Assembly (NCBI RefSeq): GCF_000722685.1
Contig: NZ_JPFV01000015.1
Coordinates: 186,001 to 250,000 of the forward strand
Direction: 5' to 3'
From: Streptococcus mitis
Lineage (GTDB): Bacteria; Bacillota; Bacilli; Lactobacillales; Streptococcaceae
DNA length: 64,000 bases
Position 1 is the first letter of the stretch; the number at the start of each line of letters is the position of its first letter. A model generated the notes under the pieces. It was not told the DNA's origin and searched no databases. It was given only the letters and a program-made list of their open reading frames with translations. Position numbers and translations under genes: made by a program. Below, one piece after another: positions 22,560 through 33,840 of the stretch.

Positions 22560-23609
22560 TTAAGCCTCTTTCATGGCAAAGTAAGCCTGGATTTTGGGTG
22601 CTACTTGTGTTCCGAAGAGTTCAATAGCTCTTAGAACTTGTTCATGAGGCATGGAACCAAGCGGTAGATGGAGCATGAAACGGTCCAAACCTAAATCCTC
22701 AATCATGCGAATCAATTTTTCTGCCACCTGATCTGGATTGCCCACAAACATAGCGCCATTTGGCCCAACTTGCTCTAAATATTGTTCATAACGCAATTCC
22801 TGCCAGTGCGGACGGTCTTTGGAAATAGCATCCACCACTTGCTTGGTAGGATGGAAATAATCTTTCACCGCTTGCTCGCCATCATCAGCAATCCAACCCC
22901 AAGAATGGACTCCAACCTTTAGTTCATGACTGGCATGACCCGCTTCGCTCCCAATCTCACGATAAGCCTGAATCAATTTTTTAAAATAACGCGGATTGCC
23001 ACCAATAATGGCATAAACAATCGGTAGACCAGCCTGAGCAATCTTCACAGTTGATTCAACATGACCACCTGTCGCTATCCACAAGGGTAATTTGTCCTGA
23101 ACTGGACGAGGATAGACTTCTTTGCCAGAGATTGTTTGGGTCAATCGACCTTGCCAGTCTAACTTGGTCTTTTCATTGACTAACTGAAGCAAGTCTAATT
23201 TCTCATCAAAAAGGGCTTCGTAGTCTTTCAAATCATATCCAAACAGAGGAAACGATTCCGTGAAAGAACCCCTTCCAACCATAATCTCCGCACGTCCATT
23301 TGACAAAGCATCGATGGTCGCATATTGTTGGAACAAACGAATAGGGTCCATACTTGAGAGAATACTGACTGCACTGGTTAAACGGATTTTCTTGGTATTG
23401 ACTGCCCCAGCTGCCAGGACGATCTCTGGGGCTGATACCGCAAAATCCGCTCGATGGTGCTCACCAATTCCATACACATCCAAACCAACCTTGTCAGCCA
23501 GATCAATCTCTGCCACCAACTGGCGAATGCGTTCAGCATGACTGTAAGCCTGCCCAGTCCCCTCAAGCTCCGTTGTTTCCCCAAATGTTGAAATTCCCAA
23601 TTCTACCAT
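22560..23609 (-). CDS. Luciferase-like (LLM) flavin monooxygenase family protein
   Basis: A 349-residue TIM-barrel protein of the bacterial luciferase-like family. Features seen are the N-terminal MVELGISTFGETTE strand, GIGEHHRADFAVSAPEIVLA, and the flavin-phosphate loop region NGRAEIMVGRGSFTESFPLFG (quoted in part: AEIMVGRGSFTESFPLFG). It most resembles the group annotated as LLM-class oxidoreductase of the YceB/YvbT kind. The substrate is unknown. It is convergent with spuA and has its own start with GGAG-like spacing. Confidence 0.85.
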   Translation of the reverse strand: MVELGISTFGETTELEGTGQAYSHAERIRQLVAEIDLADKVGLDVYGIGEHHRADFAVSAPEIVLAAGAVNTKKIRLTSAVSILSSMDPIRLFQQYATIDALSNGRAEIMVGRGSFTESFPLFGYDLKDYEALFDEKLDLLQLVNEKTKLDWQGRLTQTISGKEVYPRPVQDKLPLWIATGGHVESTVKIAQAGLPIVYAIIGGNPRYFKKLIQAYREIGSEAGHASHELKVGVHSWGWIADDGEQAVKDYFHPTKQVVDAISKDRPHWQELRYEQYLEQVGPNGAMFVGNPDQVAEKLIRMIEDLGLDRFMLHLPLGSMPHEQVLRAIELFGTQVAPKIQAYFAMKEA

Positions 23610-23695
23610 TGCGATTCTCCTTGTCTACCTCTGTCCTTCATTTTGAAAAATTATTCTAACACGAATCTTGAGTACAAGCAACCGATTTGCTCACA

Positions 23696-23725
23696 AGAAA
23701 AAGCCTAGATAACTAGACTTTTTTA
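23696..23725 (-). terminator. glmS terminator
   Basis: On the minus strand AAGTCTAG and CTAGGCTT pair around TTAT, followed by a T run. It directly follows glmS. Confidence 0.7.
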
Positions 23726-23727
23726 GA

Positions 23728-25536
23728 TTATTCTACCGTTACTGATTTAGCAAGGTTACGTGGTTTATCCACATCAAGGCCACGGTGTAGGGTTGCAAAG
23801 TAAGCGACCAATTGTGTTGGTACGACCATTGAGATTGGTGAGAGGTAAGGGTGGACGGTCGTAAGAACGATGTCGTCTGTCTCTTTAGCAACATTCTCTT
23901 CTGCGATAGTGAGGACTTTAGCACCACGGGCTGCCACTTCTTGGATATTTCCACGAGTATGGTTGGCAAGAACTGGATCTGACAAGAGAGCCAAGACAGG
24001 CGTTCCTTCTTCAATCAAGGCAATAGTTCCATGCTTAAGTTCTCCTGCCGCAAAACCTTCACACTGGATGTAAGAAATCTCTTTGAGTTTAAGGCTTGCT
24101 TCCATAGCTACGTAGTAATCTTGACCACGTCCGATGTAAAAGGCGTTGCGAGTTGTTTCAAGAAGCTCACGAACCTTGGCTTCGATGGTTTCTTTCTCTG
24201 AAAGAGTTGATTCGATAGACTGAGCTACAATTGACAACTCATGAACCAGGTCAAAGGCTTGCGCTTTGGCATTACCATTTGCTTCTCCTACTGCTTTTGC
24301 CAGGAAGGCAAGGGCTGCAATTTGTGCTGTATAAGCCTTGGTTGATGCCACGGCAATTTCAGGTCCTGCGTGAAGAAGCATGGTATGGTTGGCTTCACGT
24401 GAAAGAGTTGAGCCTGGGACGTTTGTCACTGTCAAGCTTGGGATTCCCATTTCATTAGCCTTGACCAAAACCTGACGACTATCCGCTGTTTCACCAGACT
24501 GACTGATAAAGATAAAGAGTGGTTTCTTGCTAAGAAGTGGCATACCATAGCCCCACTCAGATGAAATTCCAAGTTCAACTGGCGTATCTGTCAATTCTTC
24601 CAACATCTTCTTAGAAGCAAATCCTGCGTGATAAGATGTTCCAGCTGCAAGGATGTAGATGCGATCTGCGTCTTGAACGGCCTTAATGATAGCTGGATCT
24701 ACCACTACTTGACCAGCCTCATCTGTGTAGGCTTGGATGAGTTTACGCATAACCGTTGGTTGCTCATCGATTTCCTTGAGCATGTAGTAAGGATAAGTTC
24801 CCTTACCGATATCTGACAAGTCAAGCTCCGCAGTGTAACTAGCACGTTCACGACTATTGCCATCATAGTCTTGAACTTCCACACTATCAGCCTTGACGAT
24901 TACCAACTCTTGGTCATGAATTTCCATGTATTGGTTGGTCTCACGAATCATAGCCATAGCATCTGAGCAGACCATGTTATAGCCTTGTCCAAGACCAATC
25001 AAAAGTGGTGATTTATTTTTGGCCACGTAGATGACTTCAGGATCTTGTGAGTCAACCAAGGCAAAGGCATAAGAACCACGGATGATGTGAAGGGCTTTTT
25101 TGAAGGCTTCAAGAACTGACAAACCGTCTTCTTCCGCAAATTTTCCAATCAAGTGAACGGCGATTTCCGTATCTGTTTGCCCCTTGAAGTGGTGTCCTGC
25201 AAGGTATTCTTCCTTGATTTCAAGATAGTTCTCAATGACCCCATTGTGAACCAAGACAAAACGTTCTGTCTCAGAGCGATGTGGGTGAGCATTGTCTTCA
25301 GTTGGTTTTCCGTGAGTAGCCCAACGAGTATGTCCAATACCAGTTGTTCCCTCCACACCAGCTGTCTTGGCAGACAATTCTGCGATACAACCAACCGCCT
25401 TGACTAGATGGTTTCCAGCACCACCTAGGACAAAAATTCCCGCAGAATCATAGCCACGGTATTCGAGCTTTTCAAGCCCTTGAATCAAAATATCAGTTGC
25501 ATTTGTGTTTCCAACAACACCAACAATTCCACACAT
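23728..25536 (-). CDS. glmS: Glucosamine-6-phosphate synthase (isomerizing)
   Basis: A 602-residue amidotransferase. The start MCGIVGVVG leaves Cys2 as the N-terminal glutaminase nucleophile. RWATHG and NGVIENY belong to the glutaminase domain. Two SIS isomerase domains follow ([12 protein letters not shown] and SQSGETADS; then [19 protein letters not shown] and a KSVTVE terminus). It turns fructose-6-phosphate and glutamine into glucosamine-6-phosphate, the entry to peptidoglycan precursors. There is no glmS ribozyme in the leader. The nearest Shine-Dalgarno (AAGGAG) is unusually far from the ATG. Two identical operator-like 14-mers flank the promoter. Confidence 0.97.
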   Translation of the reverse strand: MCGIVGVVGNTNATDILIQGLEKLEYRGYDSAGIFVLGGAGNHLVKAVGCIAELSAKTAGVEGTTGIGHTRWATHGKPTEDNAHPHRSETERFVLVHNGVIENYLEIKEEYLAGHHFKGQTDTEIAVHLIGKFAEEDGLSVLEAFKKALHIIRGSYAFALVDSQDPEVIYVAKNKSPLLIGLGQGYNMVCSDAMAMIRETNQYMEIHDQELVIVKADSVEVQDYDGNSRERASYTAELDLSDIGKGTYPYYMLKEIDEQPTVMRKLIQAYTDEAGQVVVDPAIIKAVQDADRIYILAAGTSYHAGFASKKMLEELTDTPVELGISSEWGYGMPLLSKKPLFIFISQSGETADSRQVLVKANEMGIPSLTVTNVPGSTLSREANHTMLLHAGPEIAVASTKAYTAQIAALAFLAKAVGEANGNAKAQAFDLVHELSIVAQSIESTLSEKETIEAKVRELLETTRNAFYIGRGQDYYVAMEASLKLKEISYIQCEGFAAGELKHGTIALIEEGTPVLALLSDPVLANHTRGNIQEVAARGAKVLTIAEENVAKETDDIVLTTVHPYLSPISMVVPTQLVAYFATLHRGLDVDKPRNLAKSVTVE

Positions 25537-25572
25537 AGTATATACGACACAGACCAGCTGTGCTTTCTCCTT

Positions 25573-25586
25573 AAAATTGGTATAGT
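25573..25586 (-). promoter_or_regulatory. glmS operator-like repeat, downstream copy
   Basis: The plus strand reads AAAATTGGTATAGT here and again, identically, at 25652-25665. The TTGGTATAG core resembles half of the TGGTNTANACCA sites used by NagR/HutC-type GntR regulators, which control glmS in some streptococci. This copy lies in the untranslated leader. Confidence 0.5.
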
Positions 25587-25617
25587 CTGATTTCTCTTTT
25601 ATAGAACCAGCAAAAAC

Positions 25618-25646
25618 AGTATATACTTGTTTCTTTCACTTGTCAA
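25618..25646 (-). promoter_or_regulatory. glmS promoter
   Basis: On the minus strand TTGACA (25641-25646) and TATACT (25618-25623) are 17 bp apart, which is close to consensus. Predicted start is near 25611, giving a leader of about 75 nt. Confidence 0.8.
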
Positions 25647-25651
25647 GAGTA

Positions 25652-25665
25652 AAAATTGGTATAGT
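25652..25665 (-). promoter_or_regulatory. glmS operator-like repeat, upstream copy
   Basis: The second identical AAAATTGGTATAGT, just upstream of the -35. Paired copies on either side of a promoter suggest looping or double blocking by a GntR-type repressor (inference). Confidence 0.5.
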
Positions 25666-25686
25666 TCAAATTAACTTTTTTGTAAC

Positions 25687-25731
25687 CAAAAAAACTCTGA
25701 CCAATTAGGACAATCAGTCAGAGTCTTTTTT
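25687..25731 (-). terminator. GH1 gene terminator
   Basis: On the minus strand GACTCTGAC pairs with GTCAGAGTT around an A/T-rich loop and a T run follows. It covers the end of the glycosidase gene. Confidence 0.75.
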
Positions 25732-27109
25732 AAAATCCATTATTATCGCTTAGCTCCTTGAACCAGTGCCCTGATTTTTTCAGACGACGTTCTTGCGTTT
25801 TCAAGTCTAATTCAACCAAACCATAGCGATTTTTATAACTATTGAGCCATGACCAGCAATCAATAAAGGTCCAGATTAAGTATCCTTTACAGTTGGCTCC
25901 ATCTTCAATAGCGCGGTGAAGTTCACGAAGATGACCTTTTACAAAGTCAATACGGTAATCATCTTGAATCATTCCATCTTGACGGAATTTTTCTTCCCCT
26001 TCAACACCCATACCATTCTCTGTCAACATCCACTCGATATTGCCATAATTTTTCTTGATATTTTGGGCGATGTCATAAATCCCTTGCTCATAAATCTCCC
26101 AGCCACGGTGAGGATTGATTTTACGTCCAGGCATCACATAAGGCTCGTAAAAATGTTCTGGTAAGAGTGGACTCTCTGGATGCTTAGCAAATCGAGGAGC
26201 CATAACACGCAAAGGTTGATAGTAGTTGACACCAAGGAAGTCCACAGTATTGTCACGAATGAGATCCAACTCCTCCTCTGTAGCATCAGGCAAGAGACCG
26301 TATTCATGTAAGATTTCTACTAACTCCTGTGGATAAGTCCCCAAAACAGACGGATCTAAGAAAGATTGGGCCTGAAAAAGGTCCGCAATATTAGCAGCCT
26401 TGACATCAGCAGGATGCTGGCTACGTGGATAAGCCGGTGTCAAGTTGAGGACAATTCCAATCTTAGCATCAGGCAAGAGTTCATGACAGACCTTGACCGC
26501 CCGACTGCTGGCCAATTGTGTATGATAGGCTACTTTAACTGCCGCCTCTGCATCCAACTTATGTGGATAATGGGCATCGTAAAAATAGCCAAATTCTACA
26601 GGAACGATGGGCTCGTTAAAGGTAATCCATTGATCCACTAAATCTCCATAAGTCTCAAAACAAAAACGAGCATAGTCTTCATAGGCTGAGACAGTCGCCT
26701 TATTTTCCCAACCATCACCATCTTCTTGAAGGGCAAAAGGCAGATCAAAATGATAAAGATTGACTAACAGACGAATCCCCTTAGCCTTAATAGCCTCAAA
26801 GACCTTCCGATAAAAATCCACACCTTGAGGGTTGACTTTTCCACAGCCTTGTGGAAAAATCCGTGACCACTGAATAGAAGTCCGAAAGGCCGTATGACCA
26901 GTCTCTAATAAAAGCTCGATATCCTGTTCCCAATTTTCATAAAAGGCCGATGTCTTATCTGGACCAATCCCATTATAGTAGCGATTTGGCTCCACTTGGA
27001 ACCAGTAATCCCAGAGATTATCTCCCTTACCGTCACCAGCTACACGCCCTTCTGTCTGCGGCCCAGAAGTAGAGGATCCCCAGACAAAATCCTTTGGAAA
27101 TCTTAGCAT
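25730..27109 (-). CDS. GH1 family (6-phospho-)beta-glucosidase
   Basis: A 459-residue glycoside hydrolase family 1 protein. It opens MLRFPKDFVWGSSTSGPQTE. Acid/base Glu is in WITFNEPIVP (about residue 166) and the nucleophile Glu in MLTENGMGVEG (about residue 366). AFRTSIQWSRIFPQG is the conserved sugar-binding region. It hydrolyses beta-glucosides, probably as 6-phosphates after PTS uptake. No PTS gene is adjacent, so the substrate is uncertain. It stands alone between glmS and proS with terminators on both sides. Confidence 0.9.
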   Translation of the reverse strand: MLRFPKDFVWGSSTSGPQTEGRVAGDGKGDNLWDYWFQVEPNRYYNGIGPDKTSAFYENWEQDIELLLETGHTAFRTSIQWSRIFPQGCGKVNPQGVDFYRKVFEAIKAKGIRLLVNLYHFDLPFALQEDGDGWENKATVSAYEDYARFCFETYGDLVDQWITFNEPIVPVEFGYFYDAHYPHKLDAEAAVKVAYHTQLASSRAVKVCHELLPDAKIGIVLNLTPAYPRSQHPADVKAANIADLFQAQSFLDPSVLGTYPQELVEILHEYGLLPDATEEELDLIRDNTVDFLGVNYYQPLRVMAPRFAKHPESPLLPEHFYEPYVMPGRKINPHRGWEIYEQGIYDIAQNIKKNYGNIEWMLTENGMGVEGEEKFRQDGMIQDDYRIDFVKGHLRELHRAIEDGANCKGYLIWTFIDCWSWLNSYKNRYGLVELDLKTQERRLKKSGHWFKELSDNNGF

Positions 27110-27149
27110 ACATTTACCTCTTTATCTACTCATTTTTCCTATTATACAG

Positions 27150-27191
27150 AAAAAACAAGGTAAAAACTAGTTACATTTTTTCCTTGTTTTT
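27150..27191 (-). terminator. proS operon terminator
   Basis: On the minus strand AAAACAAGG pairs with CCTTGTTTT around an A/T-rich loop, followed by Ts. It ends the uppS-cdsA-rseP-proS transcript. Confidence 0.65.
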
Positions 27192-27207
27192 CTTCTAATT
27201 ATAGTTT

Positions 27208-29073
<1,866 letters not shown>

Positions 29074-30333
29074 TTATCTAAAAAAGAGTCGCATAATGTC
29101 ATTCCAGGTCACAGCAATCATCAAGACAACCATGATGACCACTCCGGCCAAGGTGACATAGGTTTCAATTTCTTGTTTCAATGGTTTGCGGCGGATAGCT
29201 TCTAGGATATTGAGCACAATCTTACCACCATCCAGAGCTGGAATCGGAATAAGATTAAAAATCCCGATATTGATGGAAATCACTGCCAAAAAGTACAAGA
29301 CATTCTCAATTCCATTTTTAGCAGCATCACTACTTGCCTTAAAAATGGCAACAGGTCCACCCAGCTTGTTCAAATCCGGTTGGAAAATCAAATTTTTCAG
29401 TGCTGAGAGAATTCGGAGGGCCGAGTCAGCAGCAGTTGTAAAACCACCTACAAACATAGATAGAAAATCTGACTTAATTCCTGGTTGAACACCTAGAAGG
29501 TAACGGCCTTGACTTTCTTCAGGAGTAACAGTGACTTGTTTGTCAATCCCCTTTTCAGAAATAGTCACATCCAAGGTCGGGGCTGTCTTATCTTTGGTTT
29601 CTGATTCCACAGCCTGAATCAAACTTTCCCAGTTGCTAACCTCATGTGAGCCAATCTTGGTAATCTGGGCCGTTTCTGGCACTCCTACATTAGCCAAGGC
29701 CCCTTGGGGCATGATATGGAACTGATTGGTATCAACATCTCTGACACCACCCTGCATGAAGATTAAAATCCAAAAAACAACGACACCTAAGATAAAGTTG
29801 TTCATAGGGCCTCCAAAGTTGGTAATCAGTTTCTCCCAGATAGTCGCATTTTGATATTGCACATCCAAAGGAGCAATTCGAACCTCAGTTCCATCTGCTT
29901 CCACAACCGTTGCATCGTGATTCACTGCAAATGTTTTTTCTTCTTCCAGAACCAAGCCCTTGATAAAGAGCTTATCTTCAAAGTCAAATTGGGTCACCTG
30001 CATAGGAAGAGCTGTTTGATCCAATTTTTTACCTGAGAGATTGATGCGTTTAACTTTACCATCATCAGCAAGGGTCAAACTGACAGGAGTTCCTGTCTTG
30101 ATTTCAGTTGTATCATCACCCCAACCGGCCATGCGAACGTAGCCTCCCAGAGGCAAGATTCGAATAGTGTAGGCCGTCCCATCCTTGCCAATGTGAGCAA
30201 AGATCTTAGGTCCCATGCCAATGGCAAATTCACGCACTAGAATTCCTGATTTCTTGGCAAAGTAGAAGTGCCCGAACTCGTGCACCACCACAATAATTCC
30301 GAAAACCAGAATAAAGGTTAAAATTCCGAGCAT
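29074..30333 (-). CDS. rseP: Site-2 zinc metalloprotease RseP/Eep
   Basis: A 419-residue intramembrane protease. HEFGH at residues 18-22 is the zinc site in the first membrane helix. A PDZ domain sits in the middle (around residues 195-285). [14 protein letters not shown] near the C-terminus carries the third metal ligand, Asp. It cleaves transmembrane signal peptides and regulators; the enterococcal and streptococcal homologue Eep processes pheromone and lipoprotein leader peptides. It lies 21 bases after cdsA. Confidence 0.94.
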   Translation of the reverse strand: MLGILTFILVFGIIVVVHEFGHFYFAKKSGILVREFAIGMGPKIFAHIGKDGTAYTIRILPLGGYVRMAGWGDDTTEIKTGTPVSLTLADDGKVKRINLSGKKLDQTALPMQVTQFDFEDKLFIKGLVLEEEKTFAVNHDATVVEADGTEVRIAPLDVQYQNATIWEKLITNFGGPMNNFILGVVVFWILIFMQGGVRDVDTNQFHIMPQGALANVGVPETAQITKIGSHEVSNWESLIQAVESETKDKTAPTLDVTISEKGIDKQVTVTPEESQGRYLLGVQPGIKSDFLSMFVGGFTTAADSALRILSALKNLIFQPDLNKLGGPVAIFKASSDAAKNGIENVLYFLAVISINIGIFNLIPIPALDGGKIVLNILEAIRRKPLKQEIETYVTLAGVVIMVVLMIAVTWNDIMRLFFR

Positions 30334-30354
30334 AGTATTTCCTCCGTCTTTTGA

Positions 30355-31158
30355 TTAAAAGAGTCCAAACAAGTGCATGATTGGAAATACAAGCAACATA
30401 CTATCGAAACGATCCAAAACACCACCATGTCCAGGGATAAATTTCCCAGAATCCTTAACACCAAAGTGACGCTTGATCGAACTTTCTAGTAAGTCACCAA
30501 ATTGTCCAGCAATGCTGAAGAAAATAGCAAAGACGGACATCTTGTAAATTCCATACGGCAGAGCAACTGTACTGTCAACTATCATAAAGATGATGGTTAC
30601 TAAAATAGCACCTAAAATACCACCCAAGGCACCCTCAAAGGTTTTATTTGGAGAAACTGTCGGAGCTAATTTTCGTTTACCATAGTTCATCCCAACAAGA
30701 TAGGCACCACTGTCTGTCGCCCAGACGATACATAAAGCTAATAGTGCCTTATCTAAACCTGCAATTCTAGCATCTAATAGAGCATTAAAACCAAAGCCCA
30801 CATAAAAACTCATAGCAAGAGGGAAAACAGCATCCTCAATCGTATAGGACTTGCTAAAAACAGTTGTTCCTAACATAATTGAAATCAACACACTATAAGC
30901 AACCACATTCCCATCAACTGGTAAAAAAGTCAGGTAATTCTCCAAGGGAATGGTCAAGGCAAAGGTTGCAAAGAGGGTCAAGAGCCCCTCCATAGTCATG
31001 GTCTCTAAACCTCTCATCTTCAAAAGTTCATGCATTGCTAGCATGGCTATGATTCCGATGGCGATCTGAAGCAAAAGGCCCCCAATCATTAAAATTGGTA
31101 GGAAAATAGCTAGGGCAATCCCTGCGAACAAGGTTCTTTTTTGTAAATCCTTTGTCAT
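30355..31158 (-). CDS. cdsA: CDP-diacylglycerol synthase
   Basis: A 267-residue integral membrane cytidylyltransferase. About eight hydrophobic segments are present, and the family signature SIKRHFGVKDSGKFIPGHGG (20 residues) is followed by VLDRFDSMLLVFP. It makes CDP-diacylglycerol from phosphatidic acid and CTP, the branch point for phosphatidylglycerol and cardiolipin. It lies 8 bases after uppS. Confidence 0.95.
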   Translation of the reverse strand: MTKDLQKRTLFAGIALAIFLPILMIGGLLLQIAIGIIAMLAMHELLKMRGLETMTMEGLLTLFATFALTIPLENYLTFLPVDGNVVAYSVLISIMLGTTVFSKSYTIEDAVFPLAMSFYVGFGFNALLDARIAGLDKALLALCIVWATDSGAYLVGMNYGKRKLAPTVSPNKTFEGALGGILGAILVTIIFMIVDSTVALPYGIYKMSVFAIFFSIAGQFGDLLESSIKRHFGVKDSGKFIPGHGGVLDRFDSMLLVFPIMHLFGLF

Positions 31159-31166
31159 ATCTCCTC

Positions 31167-31925
31167 CTAAACTCCTCCAAATCGGCGATGACGACGATTG
31201 TAGGCAAGAATAGCTTCCTGCAAGGCTACCTCATCAAAATCAGGCCACAAGGTGTCCGTAAAATAGAGCTCACTATAGGCCCCCTGCCATGGAAGAAAAT
31301 TACTCAAACGCAATTCTCCACTAGTCCGGATAATCAAGTCCGGATCTCGTAAGTTCTTAGGTAAATGCTGGGTAAAGAGATAGTTGCCAATCAATTCCTC
31401 TGTGATGTCGTCTGGGATGATTTTGGCATCTAAAACATCCTGAGAAATCAACTTAAGAGCCTGTGTAATCTCAGCACGTCCACCATAGTTGAGGGCAAAA
31501 TTCAGAATCAAACCTGTGTTGTTCTTAGTCAATTCCTCAGCTTTAGTCAGAGCTTCAAAGGTTTGCTTAGGCAGGCGCTCCGTTTCCCCAATCATTTGAA
31601 TCTTAACATTATTCGCATGCAATTCCGGGACATAATTATCATAAAACTCTACTGGCAAGTTCATGATAAACTTGACTTCCTGATCTGGACGGGTCCAATT
31701 TTCCGTAGAAAAGGCATAAACTGTAATAACCTTAACGCCTAGTTTGTTAGCTGCCTTGGTCACAGTTTGCAATGCTTCCATGCCCGCCTTGTGTCCGAAG
31801 ACTCGCGGTTGCATACGTTTTTTAGCCCAACGGCCATTACCATCCATGATGATGCCGATATGAGCAGGAACCTGTGTCGGAACCTCTACTTCCACAGCCT
31901 TATCTTTCTTAAAAAATCCAAACAT
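31167..31925 (-). CDS. uppS: Undecaprenyl diphosphate synthase
   Basis: A 252-residue cis-prenyltransferase when started at ATG 31925 (MFGFFKKDKAVEVEVPTQ), which has AGGAA seven bases upstream. A TTG six codons further up keeps the frame open but is less likely. IGIIMDGNGRWAKKR carries the catalytic Asp at residue 28, YAFSTENW and the DLIIRTSGELRLSNF C-terminal motif are present. It makes the C55 carrier lipid for peptidoglycan and teichoic acid. First gene of uppS-cdsA-rseP-proS. Confidence 0.96.
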   Translation of the reverse strand: MFGFFKKDKAVEVEVPTQVPAHIGIIMDGNGRWAKKRMQPRVFGHKAGMEALQTVTKAANKLGVKVITVYAFSTENWTRPDQEVKFIMNLPVEFYDNYVPELHANNVKIQMIGETERLPKQTFEALTKAEELTKNNTGLILNFALNYGGRAEITQALKLISQDVLDAKIIPDDITEELIGNYLFTQHLPKNLRDPDLIIRTSGELRLSNFLPWQGAYSELYFTDTLWPDFDEVALQEAILAYNRRHRRFGGV

Positions 31926-31957
31926 GATCTTATTCCTATTCAAAAATCTATCGTTTC

Positions 31958-31966
31958 ATTATACCA
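31958..31966 (-). promoter_or_regulatory. uppS operon extended -10 promoter
   Basis: The minus strand reads TGGTATAAT, an extended -10, about 35 bases before the uppS start and just downstream of the csRNA terminator. Confidence 0.6.
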
Positions 31967-32027
31967 TATTTCCCCATTTTCTTCTATCACTAAGCTATTT
32001 ATTCTCAGGCACAAAGCCCATTTTTCA

Positions 32028-32121
32028 AAAAAATAAGCCGCCTGATTGGGCGACTCTATTTTTATAGGGAGATTATTATGAAAAAGTTTTAGGAGTTTAA
32101 GTTAAGGTCTTCTTAACTTAT
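32028..32121 (-). ncRNA. CiaR-dependent small RNA (csRNA), copy 1
   Basis: A predicted RNA of about 94 nt on the minus strand, between the nucleotidyltransferase and uppS genes. It starts near 32121 behind a CiaR box and TATACT. It has a first hairpin (AAGTTAAG/CTTAACTT), then a single-stranded stretch CTTTTTCATAATAATCTCC that is anti-start/anti-Shine-Dalgarno, and a terminator (AGTCGCC-CAATCA-GGCGGCT, T run). This is the architecture of the pneumococcal csRNAs (ccn genes). The first stem differs in sequence from the other copies but keeps its pairing. The first loop here lacks the CCTCC seen in the others. Confidence 0.85.
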
Positions 32122-32143
32122 GGACTTAGTATACACTTCCTAG

Positions 32144-32160
32144 CTTAAAGTTTTCTTAAG
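32144..32160 (-). promoter_or_regulatory. CiaR box of csRNA copy 1
   Basis: The minus strand reads CTTAAG-AAAAC-TTTAAG, a full match to NTTAAG-N5-WTTAAG. TATACT (32128-32133) follows 10 bp later, which is the spacing of CiaR-activated promoters. Confidence 0.85.
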
Positions 32161-32719
32161 TATTTTTAAAAATCAAATTTTTCCATTTTTCCTGCCAATT
32201 TTTCTTGGATAATCGTGTTTGATAGAGCTTCATTCGGTCTTCATTCTCTAAAAAATGAGGAGTTGGACGAACTTGAAAATTCAAAATATCCTCCAAACCA
32301 TAAGGTGCATAGAGTTCAAAATCGGATTCTTCATTCAAGCGCAGTCCAACTGCCGTACACCGTTCTGGATACTTACTCATAGCATCACAAGAGCTGCTAT
32401 AGGGAGCAGTATGAGGGCTATGCTGGTGCATATAGACTTGATTTTTCAATTCCCACTGGTACTGAGAAAAGTCCTCTCTCAGCTTTTTCTCCAGTAATAA
32501 GGTTTCTTCATAAGAAATATCTGGATTAAAGAAAATTACATCCACATCTGTTTCACAGTCAAAAGGGGATTTGTCTGACAAGAGATTCCAGATGAAATTT
32601 CTGACAGAACCTGCTGCCAGCCAGGAATCTGTCAACTCCAGATTTCGGATGATAGTCAGAATAGCCATCATATCTGAATTTTTTCTAAAAGCCTCTAGAA
32701 TTTCTTGCTTATTTTTCAT
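32156..32719 (-). CDS. Nucleotidyltransferase family protein (DUF925 type)
   Basis: About 187 residues if started at ATG 32719 ([11 protein letters not shown]). Further ATGs at 32728 and 32743 are possible. The polymerase-beta-like core is seen as [11 protein letters not shown] followed by [12 protein letters not shown], with the two-Asp metal motif. The protein belongs to the DUF925/NTP_transf_6 group whose substrate is unknown. Its start lies inside the 3' end of ruvB, so it is translationally coupled to ruvB. The last codons run into the CiaR box of csRNA copy 1. Confidence 0.75.
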   Translation of the reverse strand: MKNKQEILEAFRKNSDMMAILTIIRNLELTDSWLAAGSVRNFIWNLLSDKSPFDCETDVDVIFFNPDISYEETLLLEKKLREDFSQYQWELKNQVYMHQHSPHTAPYSSSCDAMSKYPERCTAVGLRLNEESDFELYAPYGLEDILNFQVRPTPHFLENEDRMKLYQTRLSKKNWQEKWKNLIFKNT

Positions 32720-33707
32720 TGTACTCATACCCCAAATGATCATATGCCTTAGCAGTCGCCACCCGTCCAGAACGTGTCCGCATGATAAAACCTTTTTGAA
32801 TCAAGTAAGGCTCATACATGTCTTCGACAGTCTCGCGCTCCTCGGCAATATTAACAGAAAGAGTTCCTAAGCCGACAGGGCCACCACCGTACATCTCAAT
32901 CATGGTCCGGAGAATTTTTTGGTCCACATAGTCCAAACCTTCATGGTCAACATCCAGCATAGTCAAAGCCTTATCCGTAATAACATCATCGATAACCCCA
33001 TCCCCCATAATCTGGGCAAAATCGCGCACGCGCTTGAGGAGACGATTGGCAATACGAGGGGTTCCACGGCTACGTAGAGCCAACTCAGACGCTGCCTCAT
33101 GGGTGATTTCCATCTCAAAAATATCTGCCGTCCGCTCAACAATTTCCGTCAAATCAGCATGAGCATAATACTCCATATGACCTGTAATTCCAAAACGTGC
33201 CCGTAGCGGATTTGAGAGCATACCAGCCCGAGTCGTCGCACCAATCAAGGTAAAAGGTGGCAACTCCAAATGAACACTGCGACTACCTTCACCAGCCCCA
33301 ATCATGATATCAATATAGAAGTCCTCCATGGCACTATAAAGCACCTCCTCCACCGACATGGGCAAGCGATGAATCTCATCAATAAAAAGGACATCCCCAG
33401 GCTCTAAGTCATTCAAAATCGCTACCAGATCTCCGGCTTTTTCAATGACTGGACCCGAAGTCTGCTTGAGATTGACACCTAGTTCGTTGGCCATAACAAA
33501 AGCCATGGTCGTTTTTCCCAAACCTGGAGGCCCAAATAAGAGGACATGATCCAGCGCTTCATCCCGCATTTTGGCAGCCTCAATAAAGATTTGGAGCTGG
33601 TCCTTGACCTTGTCCTGCCCAATATATTCACGTAAGTACTGAGGACGGAGCGTACGTTCTACTAACTCCTCATCCCCCATTATCTCATTATCTAAAATTC
33701 TACTCAT
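32709..33707 (-). CDS. ruvB: Holliday junction helicase RuvB
   Basis: A 332-residue AAA+ motor. Walker [10 protein letters not shown] (residues 59-67), Walker [11 protein letters not shown], sensor 1 [11 protein letters not shown] and the arginine finger region [10 protein letters not shown] are all present, and the winged-helix C-terminus ends GYEYNEK. It drives RuvA-bound branch migration. No Shine-Dalgarno precedes the ATG, and an extended -10 ends only six bases before it (see the promoter entry). Confidence 0.97.
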   Translation of the reverse strand: MSRILDNEIMGDEELVERTLRPQYLREYIGQDKVKDQLQIFIEAAKMRDEALDHVLLFGPPGLGKTTMAFVMANELGVNLKQTSGPVIEKAGDLVAILNDLEPGDVLFIDEIHRLPMSVEEVLYSAMEDFYIDIMIGAGEGSRSVHLELPPFTLIGATTRAGMLSNPLRARFGITGHMEYYAHADLTEIVERTADIFEMEITHEAASELALRSRGTPRIANRLLKRVRDFAQIMGDGVIDDVITDKALTMLDVDHEGLDYVDQKILRTMIEMYGGGPVGLGTLSVNIAEERETVEDMYEPYLIQKGFIMRTRSGRVATAKAYDHLGYEYNEK

Positions 33708-33713
33708 GGCTCT

Positions 33714-33722
33714 ATTATATCA
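33714..33722 (-). promoter_or_regulatory. ruvB extended -10, possible leaderless start
   Basis: The minus strand reads TGATATAAT, with TATAAT at 33714-33719 and exactly six bases (AGAGCC) to the ruvB ATG. Transcription would begin at or next to the A of ATG. The best -35 at 17 bp is TTGTTT, which is weak, so the TG extension matters. Confidence 0.5.
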
Positions 33723-33740
33723 AAAATCCAAGCCACAAAC

Positions 33741-33766
33741 AAAAAAGCCACCCGATTGGGTAACTC
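33741..33766 (-). repeat. Relic csRNA terminator
   Basis: The plus strand reads AAAAAAGCCACCCGATTGGG and continues TAACTCCC. This matches the terminator of csRNA copy 3 (AAAAAAGCCACCTGATTGGG) except for one base, and then diverges. No CiaR box or csRNA body follows. It looks like the remains of a deleted csRNA copy, or a terminator borrowed for another transcript. Confidence 0.55.
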
Positions 33767-33784
33767 CCGACTTTAGCACTTATG

Positions 33785-33793
33785 TGGTATAAT
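33785..33793 (+). promoter_or_regulatory. Extended -10 promoter of the Fst-type toxin RNA
   Basis: TGGTATAAT is an extended -10, with no good -35. Transcription would begin near 33800, giving about 180 nt up to the shared terminator. Confidence 0.65.
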
Positions 33794-33840
33794 ATCATAC
33801 GGCACTTCTACACCGCCTGCGAAAGGAGGTGAGATAGCCC

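Noticed and set aside
25537..25660. glmS ribozyme
   Set aside because: The leader is only about 75 nt and has none of the ribozyme core.
32028..32160. SPRITE-type interspersed repeat
   Set aside because: The terminator-like hairpin first suggested it, but the CiaR box, -10 spacing and anti-Shine-Dalgarno content identify csRNA genes.
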